This document shows positions 44,359 to 53,213 of a stretch of DNA of 64,000 bases, one piece after another. The number at the start of each line of letters is the position of its first letter. Positions within the stretch are counted from its first letter, which is position 1. Source of the stretch: Bradyrhizobium nanningense (GTDB taxonomy: Bacteria; Pseudomonadota; Alphaproteobacteria; Rhizobiales; Xanthobacteraceae); the NCBI RefSeq assembly GCF_004114535.1, contig NZ_LBJC01000019.1, forward strand, positions 1 through 64,000, read 5' to 3'. Made by a program: the position numbers and the translations under genes. The notes under the pieces are model-generated. The model worked only from the letters and a program-made list of their open reading frames with translations. It did no database searches and was not told the origin of the DNA.

Positions 44359-45381
44359 ATGACACGGAATCGTTCCATGCGATGTATGGCGAGATATTTG
44401 GGCTTATTGGCCGTCTTCGCGGCAATCGGCCTGTCTGGAACACCGGTGACGGCGGCCGAGACACTCGTCGTCACGCCGCAACCGATCACGGACGAAAAGG
44501 CCGTATTCGCCACTGTCGAGAGTATCAGCGTGGTTCCGGCGCGCGGACGTATCGGCGGCACGGTGGCCCAGCTCAAGGTCAGGGAAGGGGATCGCGTTGC
44601 CGCCGGCCAGGCGATCGCGACCATTGGCGACGACAAGCTCGTGCTGCAGATGAAATCGCTCGATGCGCAGATCGAGGCGCTGCAGGCGCAGGCGAACCAG
44701 GCCCAGCTCGACTTCACCCGGACCGAAGGTCTGGTCGAGCGCGGTATCCTGCCACGGATCAAGCTCGACGAGCAGCGCACCGCGCTCAACGTCGCCGAGA
44801 ACGGCCTGCGAGCCAAAACCGCCGAACGTGCGGTGATCAACGAGCAGCTCAACCAGGGGCAGGTGCTCGCGCCGGCGGATGGTCGCGTGCTGAAGAAGCT
44901 CATCACGGTGGGATCCGTGGTGCTGGCGGGCGATCCGATCGTCACCGTCGCCCAGCAGAATTTCAAACTGCGGCTTCGCGTGCCGGAGCGGCATGCACGC
45001 TTCCTCAAGGCGGGGGACAAGATTCGCATCGACGGCGCGGAGTTCGCCGGCGAAGCCGCCAAGTCGGGCGTGATCGACCTCGTCTATCCGCAGATCGAGG
45101 AGGGTCGCGTCATTGCGGATGCGACCGTGGAGGGGCTCGGCGAATATTTCGTCGGCGACCGCTTGCGGGTCTGGGTCGCCGGCGGAACGCGAACAGCCTT
45201 CGTCGTCCCTTCGAACTATGTGACGACCCGATTCGGCATCGACTACGTCCAGCTCCGGAAAGGCGACGAGACGATCGACGTGCCGGTGCAGCGCGGTCGC
45301 GACATGCCGATGCCTTCGCTTCCCGACGGCCTCGAAATCCTGTCGGGCATCCGGGCCGGTGACCAATTGGTGCGGCCGTGA
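44359..45381 (+). CDS. RND efflux periplasmic adaptor protein
   Basis: 340 residues from ATG 44359. Signal peptide to about residue 30 (YLGLLAVFAAIGLSGTPVTA). Membrane-fusion-protein order: biotinyl-lipoyl-like half (RIGGTVAQLKVREGDRVAAG, about 65-84), coiled-coil hairpin (about 90-165, IEALQAQANQAQLDFTRTEG), second lipoyl half, then beta-barrel (LRLRVPERHARFLKAGDKIR). Partner of the RND pump overlapping it downstream. No outer-membrane factor gene is nearby. Confidence 0.87.
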   Translation: MTRNRSMRCMARYLGLLAVFAAIGLSGTPVTAAETLVVTPQPITDEKAVFATVESISVVPARGRIGGTVAQLKVREGDRVAAGQAIATIGDDKLVLQMKSLDAQIEALQAQANQAQLDFTRTEGLVERGILPRIKLDEQRTALNVAENGLRAKTAERAVINEQLNQGQVLAPADGRVLKKLITVGSVVLAGDPIVTVAQQNFKLRLRVPERHARFLKAGDKIRIDGAEFAGEAAKSGVIDLVYPQIEEGRVIADATVEGLGEYFVGDRLRVWVAGGTRTAFVVPSNYVTTRFGIDYVQLRKGDETIDVPVQRGRDMPMPSLPDGLEILSGIRAGDQLVRP

Positions 45382-48300
45382 ATCTCGGTCTGTCAGGACG
45401 GTTGACCCGGTCGACCATCGCATCGCCGCTGACGCCGCTGTTCCTGCTCGGGGCCCTCGTCGTGGGGCTGATCGCCGTCGTGGTGATCCCACGCGAAGAG
45501 GAACCGCAGATCAGCGTTCCCATGGTCGATATCCGCGTCAATGCCGACGGCCTGCGCGGGCCGGACGCGGTGGAGCTGGTGAGCAAACCGCTGGAATCGA
45601 TCGTCAAGGGCATCGACGGCGTCGAGCATGTCTACAGCCAGACCGAAGACGACCGCGTCATGGTCACCGCGCGTTTCCTGGTCGGCACCAAGTTCGAAGA
45701 TGCCATCCTGCGGGTGCACGAGAAGATCCGCGCCAACCTCGACCGCATTCCCGTCGGCATTCCAGAGCCGCTGATCGTCGGGCGGGGTATCAATGACGTT
45801 GCGGTGACGGTGTTGACATTGTCCCCGAAGCCCGAGGCCGCCAGCCGCTGGACCGACAAGGACTTCTTTGAGCTCGCCGACAAGCTGCGCGCGGAGCTGA
45901 TGAAGGTCGACGACGTCGGTCTAACCTACATATCCGGTGGCGCGGCGCAACAGATCCGGGTCGAGCCCGATCCGGAGAAGCTGTCGCTGTTCGGCGTCAC
46001 GCTTCAGCAGCTCGTGGCCAAAGTCAAGGACGCCAACCGCTCGTTCCTGGCTGGGCAGGTTCGCGATGCCGGCATCGTGCGCAGCGTCGCGGCGGGGCAG
46101 ACGCTGTCCGGCATTCCCGACATCGGATTGCTGCTGATCACGAGCCGCGACGGCCGGCCGGTCTACGTCAAGGACGTCGCCTCTGTCGTGGTCGGTCCGA
46201 GCACCATCGAGCATCGGGTCTGGACGGATTCGCGCGACGCCGCCGGGCAGTGGGCGCGGACGCCAGCCGTCAGCCTGGCGTTGGCCAAGCGGGCCGGTGC
46301 CAACGCGGTCGTCGTGTCCGAGAATATCGCGGAGCGCCTCGAAGGATTGAAGTCGCGCCTGATCCCTGGAGATGTCCAGGTGACGGTGACGCGCGACTAT
46401 GGCGAGACCGCCAACGAGAAGGCCAACGAGCTGCTGTTCCATCTCGGTCTTGCGACCGTGTCAATCGTCGTCCTGATTGCGATCGCGATCGGCTGGCGCG
46501 AAGCGCTGGTGACCTTCGTCGTGATTCCCACCACGATCCTGCTCACCATGTTCGCCGCTAACCTGATGGGCTACACCATCAACCGCGTCAGCCTGTTCGC
46601 ACTGATCTTCTCCATCGGCATTCTCGTCGACGACGCCATCGTCGTGGTCGAGAACATCGCGCGGCACTGGGGCATGCGCGACGGCCGGCCGCGACTGCAG
46701 GCCACCATCGAGGCGGTGGCGGAGGTCGGCAACCCCACCATCGTCGCGACGTTGACCGTGGTCGCCGCGCTGTTGCCGATGCTGTTCGTGTCGGGCCTGA
46801 TGGGCCCCTATATGGCGCCGATCCCGGCCAACGCGTCGGCCGCCATGCTGTTCTCGTTCTTCGTCGCGATGGTGGTCGCGCCCTGGCTGATGCTCAAGCT
46901 CGCGCCGAGCGGCGATGTTGCCTCAGCGCATGGGGAGCACGATGAAGGCCGGCTCGGCCGGCTCTATCGGCGCTTCGCCGCGCCGATCGTGCGGAGCAAG
47001 CGGTCGGCCTGGATCTTCCTGCTCGGTGTCGGCATCGCAACGCTGCTGTCGATGACGCTGTTTGCGACCAAGTCGGTGACGGTCAAGCTTCTGCCGTTCG
47101 ACAACAAGTCCGAGATCGCCGTGGTCGTCGACCTGCCGGAAGGAGCAAGCCTGGAGGCGACCGAGCGCACGCTGTTCGGTGCGGCCGAGATCGCGCGGCA
47201 ACTACCGGAGGTCACCTCGCTGCAATCCTATGCCGGCACGCCGGCACCCTTCAATTTCAATGGTCTCGTGCGTCATTATTACTTGCGCCAGAGGCCGGAG
47301 CTGGGCGAGCTGCAAGTCAACCTGGCCGCACGCGGCGAGCGCAAGCGCGCGAGTCACGAGATCGCGCTCGAGCTGCGCGAGAAGCTGAAGGCGCTTGATC
47401 CGCCAGGGGGTACCAGCATCAAGGTGGTCGAAGTGCCGCCCGGGCCCCCGGTGCTTTCGACGCTGCTCGCGGAGGTCTACGGTCCCGATGCGACCACGCG
47501 CCGTGCGGTCACGGCCGAGCTCAAGAAGGTTTTCGCGGAGGTGCCGTTCATCGTCGATATCGACGATTCCATCGGCGAGAAGCGGCCACGGCTGCGGCTC
47601 TCGATCGACCAGGACCGGCTCGAATTCTTCGGCGTCGAGCAGCGCGACGTCTACGACACCATCCAGGCGCTGTTCGGCGGCATCTCGATCGGCTATTCGC
47701 ATCGCGGCGAGGACCGCAACCCGATCGAGATCGCGGTGCATCTCGGAAAGCGCGATCTGGTCTGGGACGAGGCGCTGGCCTCGACGCCGGTGCCGGCCAA
47801 CACCTTGCCCGGCAGCAAGACGGTGGTCGAGCTCGGTCAGGTCGTGAAGGCGGCCATGGAGGAGGGCTCGCCGACGATCTTCCGCCGCGACGGCCGCTTC
47901 GCCGACATGGTGATGGCCGAGCTCGCCGGGCGCTTCGAGGCGCCGCTTTACGGCATGCTCGCGGTTGCCGATCGTGTGGATGCCCATGACTGGGGCAAGC
48001 TGCCGAAGCCTGTGATCAGCCTGCACGGCCAGCCATCGGACGAGTCGCGTCCCACGCTGCTGTGGGACGGCGAATGGGAGATCACCTGGGTGACCTTCCG
48101 CGACATGGGCGCCGCCTTCGGTGCAGCCATCCTCGGCATCTACGTGCTGGTCGTCGCCCAGTTCAGGAGCTTCCGTCTGCCGCTGGTCATCCTGACGCCG
48201 ATTCCGCTGACGCTGATCGGCATCCTGATCGGGCACTGGCTGCTGGGTGCGCCGTTCACCGCGACCTCGATGATCGGCTTCATCGCGCTCGCCGGCATCA

Positions 48301-48602
48301 TCGTGCGCAACTCGATCCTGCTGGTCGATTTCATCAGGCACAGCGGGGGGGACGGCAAATCGCTTCGCGAGGTGGTGCTGGAGGCCGGCGCGGTCCGCTT
48401 CAAGCCGATCCTGCTCACCGCGCTTGCGGCCATGATCGGAGCTGCGACCATCCTGCTCGATCCGATCTTCCAGGGATTGGCGATCTCGCTGCTGTTCGGG
48501 CTTGCCTCGTCGACGCTGCTCACCGTGCTGGTGATTCCCGCGATCTATATCGCCCTGCGCGCTCCGCGCGAGGCGGCTCCGACCACAGCCAAATCCAGCT
48601 AA
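45378..48602 (+). CDS. RND-family efflux pump, inner-membrane subunit
   Basis: 1074 residues from GTG 45378, overlapping the adaptor stop by four bases. Twelve membrane helices in two halves; the proton-relay Asp pair is in FSIGILVDDAIVVVENIARH (about 410-429). The porter domains lie between helices 1-2 and 7-8. AcrB/HAE-like drug or amphiphile exporter, substrate unknown. Its position after an SqrR-type repressor raises the question of a sulfur-linked substrate, but this is only context. Confidence 0.92.
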   Translation: MNLGLSGRLTRSTIASPLTPLFLLGALVVGLIAVVVIPREEEPQISVPMVDIRVNADGLRGPDAVELVSKPLESIVKGIDGVEHVYSQTEDDRVMVTARFLVGTKFEDAILRVHEKIRANLDRIPVGIPEPLIVGRGINDVAVTVLTLSPKPEAASRWTDKDFFELADKLRAELMKVDDVGLTYISGGAAQQIRVEPDPEKLSLFGVTLQQLVAKVKDANRSFLAGQVRDAGIVRSVAAGQTLSGIPDIGLLLITSRDGRPVYVKDVASVVVGPSTIEHRVWTDSRDAAGQWARTPAVSLALAKRAGANAVVVSENIAERLEGLKSRLIPGDVQVTVTRDYGETANEKANELLFHLGLATVSIVVLIAIAIGWREALVTFVVIPTTILLTMFAANLMGYTINRVSLFALIFSIGILVDDAIVVVENIARHWGMRDGRPRLQATIEAVAEVGNPTIVATLTVVAALLPMLFVSGLMGPYMAPIPANASAAMLFSFFVAMVVAPWLMLKLAPSGDVASAHGEHDEGRLGRLYRRFAAPIVRSKRSAWIFLLGVGIATLLSMTLFATKSVTVKLLPFDNKSEIAVVVDLPEGASLEATERTLFGAAEIARQLPEVTSLQSYAGTPAPFNFNGLVRHYYLRQRPELGELQVNLAARGERKRASHEIALELREKLKALDPPGGTSIKVVEVPPGPPVLSTLLAEVYGPDATTRRAVTAELKKVFAEVPFIVDIDDSIGEKRPRLRLSIDQDRLEFFGVEQRDVYDTIQALFGGISIGYSHRGEDRNPIEIAVHLGKRDLVWDEALASTPVPANTLPGSKTVVELGQVVKAAMEEGSPTIFRRDGRFADMVMAELAGRFEAPLYGMLAVADRVDAHDWGKLPKPVISLHGQPSDESRPTLLWDGEWEITWVTFRDMGAAFGAAILGIYVLVVAQFRSFRLPLVILTPIPLTLIGILIGHWLLGAPFTATSMIGFIALAGIIVRNSILLVDFIRHSGGDGKSLREVVLEAGAVRFKPILLTALAAMIGAATILLDPIFQGLAISLLFGLASSTLLTVLVIPAIYIALRAPREAAPTTAKSS

Positions 48603-48612
48603 CGAGGATCCG

Positions 48613-48969
48613 ATGGACAAGAACTACGTCGACATCACCAGGAACATCTCGGCCAACCTGAAGAAGCTGCGGAGCGACATTCCCGATACCTTGAAGGGAT
48701 TTTCCGCCCTCACCCAGGCCGCGACGCGTGACGGCGCGCTGGACAAGAAGACCAAGGAACTGATGGCGCTGGCGCTCGGCGTCGCCGCGCATTGTGACGG
48801 CTGCATCGGCTTTCACGCCGAGGCGCTCGTCAAGCTCGGTGCGAGCCGCGAGGAGATCGAGGAAACGCTAGGCATGGCCGTCTACATGGGCGGCGGGCCG
48901 TCGCTGATGTACGCCGCCGATGCGATTGCGGCCTACGAGCAGTTTCAGCGGCAATCGGTTGTCGCCTGA
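48613..48969 (+). CDS. AhpD-like carboxymuconolactone decarboxylase family protein
   Basis: 118 residues starting ten bases after the RND pump. Helical AhpD fold with the redox motif HCDGCIGFHAEALVKLGASR (CxxC-x3-H, about 58-77). Such proteins act as peroxidase partners or disulfide reductases. Co-transcribed with the RND pair, so it may protect from oxidants or electrophiles linked to the exported compound. Confidence 0.87.
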   Translation: MDKNYVDITRNISANLKKLRSDIPDTLKGFSALTQAATRDGALDKKTKELMALALGVAAHCDGCIGFHAEALVKLGASREEIEETLGMAVYMGGGPSLMYAADAIAAYEQFQRQSVVA

Positions 48970-49049
48970 TTTCCCCCTGTCCGGCATGCTGACACGCGGC
49001 CGGGACCGGACGAGTCGCCTCGACCGGTCCAGCCTATCGGCTTCATCAA

Positions 49050-49379
49050 CTACCAGCGGTCGTCGCCGACACCGACGCCCACGCTGACGCCGGGAGCACG
49101 GATGCCGACGCCGGCACGCGGACCGTCGTCCCAGTCGCGATAGGTGCGACGCTCGTAATAGCGCTCGCGAGGCATCCTGGCGTAGGAGTCGCGCACGATC
49201 ACGCGCGCACCGCTGCGGGTGCGATAGCAATTGCCGGCATCGTCGCAGACGAGCCGAACTTCCTGAACGAGATCAGGGTTCATGTATTCGCTGGTCGTAT
49301 AGATATCCGCAGCCTTGGCGCCCGTTGCGGCAGCCAGTGCGCCGACGCCTGCCAGCAGCGCAATCGTGAATGTCCTCAT
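49050..49379 (-). CDS. Secreted small hypothetical protein
   Basis: 109 residues from ATG 49379; the GGAGG site spaced about six bases upstream favours the second of two adjacent ATGs. Signal peptide MRTFTIALLAGVGALAAATG. Mature part has a Cys pair (VCDDAGNC) and a Tyr/Arg-rich segment (RERYYERRTYRDWDDGP), ending in a Gly/Val-rich repeat (GVGIRAPGVSVGVGVGDD). No known domain; periplasmic or surface protein likely. Confidence 0.72.
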   Translation of the reverse strand: MRTFTIALLAGVGALAAATGAKAADIYTTSEYMNPDLVQEVRLVCDDAGNCYRTRSGARVIVRDSYARMPRERYYERRTYRDWDDGPRAGVGIRAPGVSVGVGVGDDRW

Positions 49380-49519
49380 CATGTCCTCCTCGAAACTGCC
49401 CTCGGCGGTAACAAGAAGGGGAGGCGGCGATCGTTCCCGGCCGCGATGCTCGTTTTTCCCGGAACCGGCTCCTTGCCGCGATTTGTTCCTCTTGTGCTTG
49501 TTCCTCTTAACCAGGTCGT

Positions 49520-49854
49520 GAAGATGAGGCACGTGGTGGTGCCATGGGCGAGCAATCGGCCCTTGGCATCCGTCACGCGACCTTCGGCAGTTCCAATGCG
49601 ACGGCCGCAATTCAGGATCTTGCCCTCGGCCGTGATCGGGCCGGTCTCCGGCGTGATCGGCCGCAGCAGCGAAATCTTGAACTCGAGCGTGGTCTGGCCG
49701 ATCCCCTTGTCGAGCGTCGACTGGATCGCCAGCCCCATGCAGCGGTCGAGCAAAGTGGCCGTAAGCCCGCCATGCGGTATCGCAGGGCCAGCTTGATCCG
49801 ATGGCCAGGTCCGAAAACGACCGAAGGGACTGTGGCTTCGTTCCGCGATGGAGA
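49520..49854 (-). pseudogene. Decayed PaaI-type thioesterase
   Basis: In the minus-strand frame, residues PHGGLTATLLDRCMGLAIQS (from about 49777) to GRLLAHGTTTCLIF (about 49520) match the C-terminal two thirds of a hot-dog thioesterase. The frame is closed upstream by TAG (49857-49859), which is also the stop of the next gene. There is no usable start codon before the conserved part, and the N-terminal helix of the fold is missing. The open frame runs on past the normal end to 49379. I call it a truncated, inactive gene; an intact thioesterase gene of this family is at 51703. Confidence 0.6.
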
Positions 49855-49855
49855 T

Positions 49856-50260
49856 CTAGATCGGCTCGTACGCCTCGGTCCCGCAAATGTCGTCGGCTTC
49901 CGCGCGCCGGCGGTCGATGACCTTCCCGCCGGCGATCGTCACGATGTAGGTCTGGGCGCCGAGCGAGGTGCCGGTCGCGGAGGTGAGCTGCGCGCGGACG
50001 CAAGCGGTCCAGCCCGGTCCTCGCACCTCGCGATGGGGCGGGGCGACGCGCACCTCGCGCGGATAGGAGGTCGTGAGGAAAACGACATCGATCTGCTCGC
50101 GCACCAAACGCTTGACGTCGGGAGGCGCTTCGGGCAGCGGTTGCTCGGCCTCCTTCATGCGCATGAACTCAGGCACAGGCGCGCGGCTGTCGGCAAAGCC
50201 GCAGGCACCGAGCGCGAGCGCGCCGGCGAGCAGCGCCGCATGAGCAACAATTCGTAACAT
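49856..50260 (-). CDS. Putative lipoprotein, unknown
   Basis: 134 residues from ATG 50260. Lipoprotein-type signal MLRIVAHAALLAGALALGAC with the lipobox Cys at 20. Mature part has PPDVKRLVREQIDVVFLTTS and a Cys pair (WTACVRAQ, DDICGTEAY). No known family. Its TAG stop overlaps the remnant thioesterase frame. Envelope-anchored protein of unknown function. Confidence 0.72.
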   Translation of the reverse strand: MLRIVAHAALLAGALALGACGFADSRAPVPEFMRMKEAEQPLPEAPPDVKRLVREQIDVVFLTTSYPREVRVAPPHREVRGPGWTACVRAQLTSATGTSLGAQTYIVTIAGGKVIDRRRAEADDICGTEAYEPI

Positions 50261-50423
50261 CCGTGAAAGTCCCCTGCGGGCCAACAGATAGGCACGAATG
50301 CGGTCCGGCGAAGTCCTTGCCGATCAAGATTTGCTGAGGCCTCGAACTGGGCCTTGGACCCGCGGCATTTGCTATCCCGCGATTGCAGGCTAGTTTGTAC
50401 CCCAGACAAAGGGGATTGCATCA

Positions 50424-50648
50424 ATGAGGATTTTGGCCATCGCGGCCGCCGTGCTGGCACTGACGGCCGCCTCGGCCCAGGCGCAGGGCCGGCGCCCGCC
50501 CCAGGACGCGGCCAAGCCTGCGGACAACAAGCCCAAGGTCGACGAGAAAGCCTACAAAGCTGCGCTCGAGCGCATTCCTGAGCCCAAGGACAAGTACGAC
50601 CCATGGGGCGGGGCCCGCCCGAGCGAACCGGCCAAGAAGCTGAAATAG
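50424..50648 (+). CDS. Small secreted DPWGG-motif protein 1
   Basis: 74 residues. Signal peptide MRILAIAAAVLALTAASAQA, then a charged, Pro-rich mature peptide with KAYKAALERIPEPKDKYDPW and GGARPSEPAKKLK. The block (D/E)KAYK-x-x-L-x-x-IP ... DPWGGxR also occurs in the protein at 52529. No Cys, no known domain. Probably a small periplasmic protein of a lineage-specific family. Confidence 0.7.
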   Translation: MRILAIAAAVLALTAASAQAQGRRPPQDAAKPADNKPKVDEKAYKAALERIPEPKDKYDPWGGARPSEPAKKLK

Positions 50649-50880
50649 GGCAGGCGCGCTCCGGCCCGGGTCCTCCAATTTCGCACCGGCGATCTCGCGG
50701 CGCCAATCTTCGTCCCGCGAATCGTTACGTTTGCCGCGGCCTCACTTACGGGATCGCCGACGAGGCGTCCGCGATCGCCGCGCGCGTGATCGCAAGCCTG
50801 CGATGGCGTTGGCGTCGTCGTGTCGCGCAATCATCATCGTATTGTGGATGCGATGCGAACGCTCGTTCACATCGCGCGCG

Positions 50881-51123
50881 CTATTGCACGAAGGCGAGGC
50901 CGACGCGCTTGTCACTGCGCCAAACTGTGCGACACTTCCGCACGAAGTCGTCGCGCGCGATCGAGAGCGTGAACGATTGCGGCAACGTGACGGGAGCGTC
51001 GAGGTCGATCGCCGCGCCGCCTTCCGACATGTTGCGCACCGTGCAGGCGATGCCGTTGTTTTCGAAGGTGATCGTTCCACCCTTGAAAACACGGTGACGC
51101 TGCGCTGTACGCTTCTCGATCAT
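50881..51123 (-). CDS. Single-domain PilZ protein
   Basis: 80 residues from ATG 51123. PilZ signature near the start: KRTAQRHRVFKGGTITF (RxxxR-type c-di-GMP contact) and later NMSEGGAAIDLDAP (the NxSxGG-like motif). Ends RVGLAFVQ. Stand-alone PilZ proteins bind c-di-GMP and act on flagella, adhesion or cell-surface functions. No partner gene is adjacent. Confidence 0.85.
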   Translation of the reverse strand: MIEKRTAQRHRVFKGGTITFENNGIACTVRNMSEGGAAIDLDAPVTLPQSFTLSIARDDFVRKCRTVWRSDKRVGLAFVQ

Positions 51124-51305
51124 TCGCGTCGATCCATCACGATGATTGTGGAGTAATGCATAAAAATTACGTTGAACTGAACTCAATGCCGCCGCTGCTC
51201 GCACGGCGATTCAGACTTCGTTTACGATGTTCGAGCGGAGAGTTTCTCCGACGATTTTCCCGCAAGCCTTACTTTTATGGCGTTACGGCGCCGATGGAGA
51301 TTCCG

Positions 51306-51599
51306 ATGAAGACCACGCTTTCGCTTCTGTTCGCCGCAGCGCTCTCGCTGTCGTCGATGCCTGCCCACGCCGTCAAATGGGACCTTTCGACCATGAGCTG
51401 CAAGCAGTTCCTCGAGAGCGGCGAAGACAACATCCAGGTCGTGCTGACCTGGATGGACGGCTGGTACAAGGGCGACGAGGACAACGCGATCATCGACACC
51501 GACGTGTTCATCGAGAACGCCAAGAAATTCGGTGCCTATTGTGGAAAGAATCCGACATCCAGCATCGTCACCGCGGCCGACGAAGTGCTCGGCAAGTAA
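51306..51599 (+). CDS. HdeA/HdeB-like periplasmic protein
   Basis: 97 residues from ATG 51306 with GGAG eight bases upstream. Signal peptide MKTTLSLLFAAALSLSSMPA. Mature helical part WDLSTMSCKQFLESGEDNIQ ... FGAYCGKNPTSS with the two Cys of the HdeA/HdeB fold. In enterobacteria these proteins bind unfolded proteins at acid pH; a related periplasmic chaperone role is likely here. Confidence 0.85.
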   Translation: MKTTLSLLFAAALSLSSMPAHAVKWDLSTMSCKQFLESGEDNIQVVLTWMDGWYKGDEDNAIIDTDVFIENAKKFGAYCGKNPTSSIVTAADEVLGK

Positions 51600-51655
51600 T
51601 TTGACCGACGCGTGACTGCAATCGCGTTTTGGTCTGCTTCGACGCGATCGTGATG

Positions 51656-51698
51656 GAGAGCCGCGGTGCGCTTTGCGCTCACGCGGCTCTCGTTTCTT
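51656..51698 (+). terminator. Rho-independent terminator after the HdeA/HdeB-like gene
   Basis: A perfect ten-base stem GAGAGCCGCG (51656-51665) / CGCGGCTCTC (51682-51691) is followed by GTTTCTT. It lies between two convergent genes; the T-rich tail favours the plus strand. Confidence 0.75.
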
Positions 51699-51702
51699 AA
51701 GG

Positions 51703-52167
51703 TCAGCCCGGCAACATCGCGAATGCGCTGGACACCATCGCGACCGGCTTGTTGTCGGTCGCCGAGAGCAGCGTGACGCGGCCAAAGCTCATGGTGCGCC
51801 CGAGCCGCACCACGCGCGCGTCCGCCAGCACGTCCGACGAGGACACCGCGCGCATGAAATGCGTGGTCTGATCGACCGTGGTCATCGGGCGGTAGCCGCG
51901 ATTGGCCGCGAGGTTCGCGATCACCATCGCGGTGTCGGCGAGCGCCATCAGGGCCTGGCCGCAGACCACGCCGCCGTTCCGGCACAGCCGCTCCGAAAAC
52001 GGCATGCGCAGGATCGCCCCCGGCCGCCAGTCCGGTACATCCGCCGGCTGCGCGTGCTCGAGGCGCTCGACCGCGAGGTTGAGATCCTGGACCCAGGGCG
52101 CAAAAACCTCGCCGAGGATGCGTCTGGCGTCGGGGAGGCCGAATTCGGCTTCTGGCTGCATTTGCAT
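51703..52167 (-). CDS. PaaI-type thioesterase
   Basis: 154 residues from ATG 52167 (ATG 52161 is an alternative). Hot-dog fold with CRNGGVVCGQALMALADTAM (about 72-91), the part that includes the catalytic Asp/Gly region, and TTVDQTTHFMRAVSSSDVLA (about 105-124). Hydrolyses acyl-CoA or aryl-CoA thioesters in the cytoplasm. It stands alone and is intact, unlike the remnant at 49520. Confidence 0.82.
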   Translation of the reverse strand: MQMQPEAEFGLPDARRILGEVFAPWVQDLNLAVERLEHAQPADVPDWRPGAILRMPFSERLCRNGGVVCGQALMALADTAMVIANLAANRGYRPMTTVDQTTHFMRAVSSSDVLADARVVRLGRTMSFGRVTLLSATDNKPVAMVSSAFAMLPG

Positions 52168-52312
52168 TGCTGTCGCACTCTCCTGGATTGCCGGATGTTT
52201 CGCCGCATTGTGCGCGCATCGGCCCGGCAAAGTCACCCGGTCTCGGGGCGGTCCCGTCGGCTTGAAAATGCCTGACTTGGCCCGGTATGATGGCTCGCTT
52301 GGGAACGGGTGG

Positions 52313-52447
52313 ATGATGTTGCGTCGGTGTGTCCTCGTCTTTGGTATGGTTGCACTCGGCCTCGCGCTGAGCGGGTGCACCAGGTGCGGTCCGATCTGGG
52401 ACGACTGGCTGCATGGGCCCAAATCGTGCCGATCGGATCGGCTCTAG
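52313..52447 (+). CDS. Very small lipoprotein
   Basis: 44 residues from ATG 52313. Lipoprotein signal MMLRRCVLVFGMVALGLALS then G-Cys22; the mature peptide is only about 22 residues with three more Cys-type features (CTRCGPIWDDW ... KSCRSDRL). A clean start, lipobox and immediate stop make it convincing in spite of its size. Typical of small bradyrhizobial lipoproteins. Divergent from the thioesterase gene. Confidence 0.65.
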   Translation: MMLRRCVLVFGMVALGLALSGCTRCGPIWDDWLHGPKSCRSDRL

Positions 52448-52528
52448 CGGGTCCCGGCCCCGGCCGGCGGCGACGAGGGCGACACGGCACGGGCGATCCG
52501 TGCCTCACGGATGATCAAGGAGTAGACG

Positions 52529-52828
52529 ATGAAGCTTTTCCGTATGGCGGCGGTGGTGCTGGCCGTGCTGGCGGGACCTGCCTACGCGCAAATGCCCAAT
52601 CTCAATTTGCTGCAGGATGCCCCGAGCAAGACGCCGGAGGAGAAGGCGGCCGAAGCCGAGCGTGACAAGGCCTACAAGGAAACGCTGAAGAAGATTCCGG
52701 ATTCCAAGGTTTCCAACGATCCCTGGGGCGGCATGCGCTCCGATCCGCCGAAGCAGCCGGCGGCGCCGAAGGCATCGGCCGCAACCAGCGGGCCGAAGAA
52801 GTCCAAGAGCGGCACCGCCGCCAACTGA
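52529..52828 (+). CDS. Small secreted DPWGG-motif protein 2
   Basis: 99 residues. Signal peptide MKLFRMAAVVLAVLAGPAYA. Mature part EKAAEAERDKAYKETLKKIP then DSKVSNDPWGGMRSDPPKQP and a Lys/Ala/Ser tail. Shares DKAYK-x-x-L-x-x-IP and DPWGGxR with the protein at 50424, so the two are paralogues 1.9 kb apart. Function unknown. GGAGTAGACG-type ribosome-binding site. Confidence 0.75.
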   Translation: MKLFRMAAVVLAVLAGPAYAQMPNLNLLQDAPSKTPEEKAAEAERDKAYKETLKKIPDSKVSNDPWGGMRSDPPKQPAAPKASAATSGPKKSKSGTAAN

Positions 52829-52932
52829 CGGCTGCTCCGTTCGGGGCGGCACAAGCCTTCGGACGGGACTCCTCTTCAGCCGGCCGGCGCCCTACATTTG
52901 TCCCTGAGCGTAGTGCGTAGAGGAGGCAGGAC

Positions 52933-53187
52933 ATGGCCGATCGTCCGCGGGACCTCGCCGAGCGGATGGCGCGCCGGCGCAAGGCGGCCGGCAAGCCCGG
53001 CCAAACGGTCGGCGACGGCTATCTGCGCGAGACCTTCACGCTGCCGCGCGCGGCGGCGCGGGAACGGGCGCAGGCCTTCTTCGCCCGCTATCCCAAGGCC
53101 GGCTATATGAGCGCGGTCGAGACTTGGCGCGAACTGCCCGGCGGCGACATCGAATTCACCATGCGGCGGCTGCCGAGCGCGGACTAG
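52933..53187 (+). CDS. Small basic hypothetical protein
   Basis: 84 residues from ATG 52933 with GGAGGCAGG upstream. Arg/Ala-rich N-terminus (DLAERMARRRKAAGKPGQTV), a helix with AFFARYPKAGYMSAVETW, and a C-terminal strand pair (DIEFTMRRLPSAD). No signal peptide or known domain. Likely lineage-specific; probably cytoplasmic, possibly nucleic-acid or partner binding. Confidence 0.68.
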   Translation: MADRPRDLAERMARRRKAAGKPGQTVGDGYLRETFTLPRAAARERAQAFFARYPKAGYMSAVETWRELPGGDIEFTMRRLPSAD

Positions 53188-53213
53188 GGTTTGGCCTGCT
53201 TGAGGGGCTCTTG

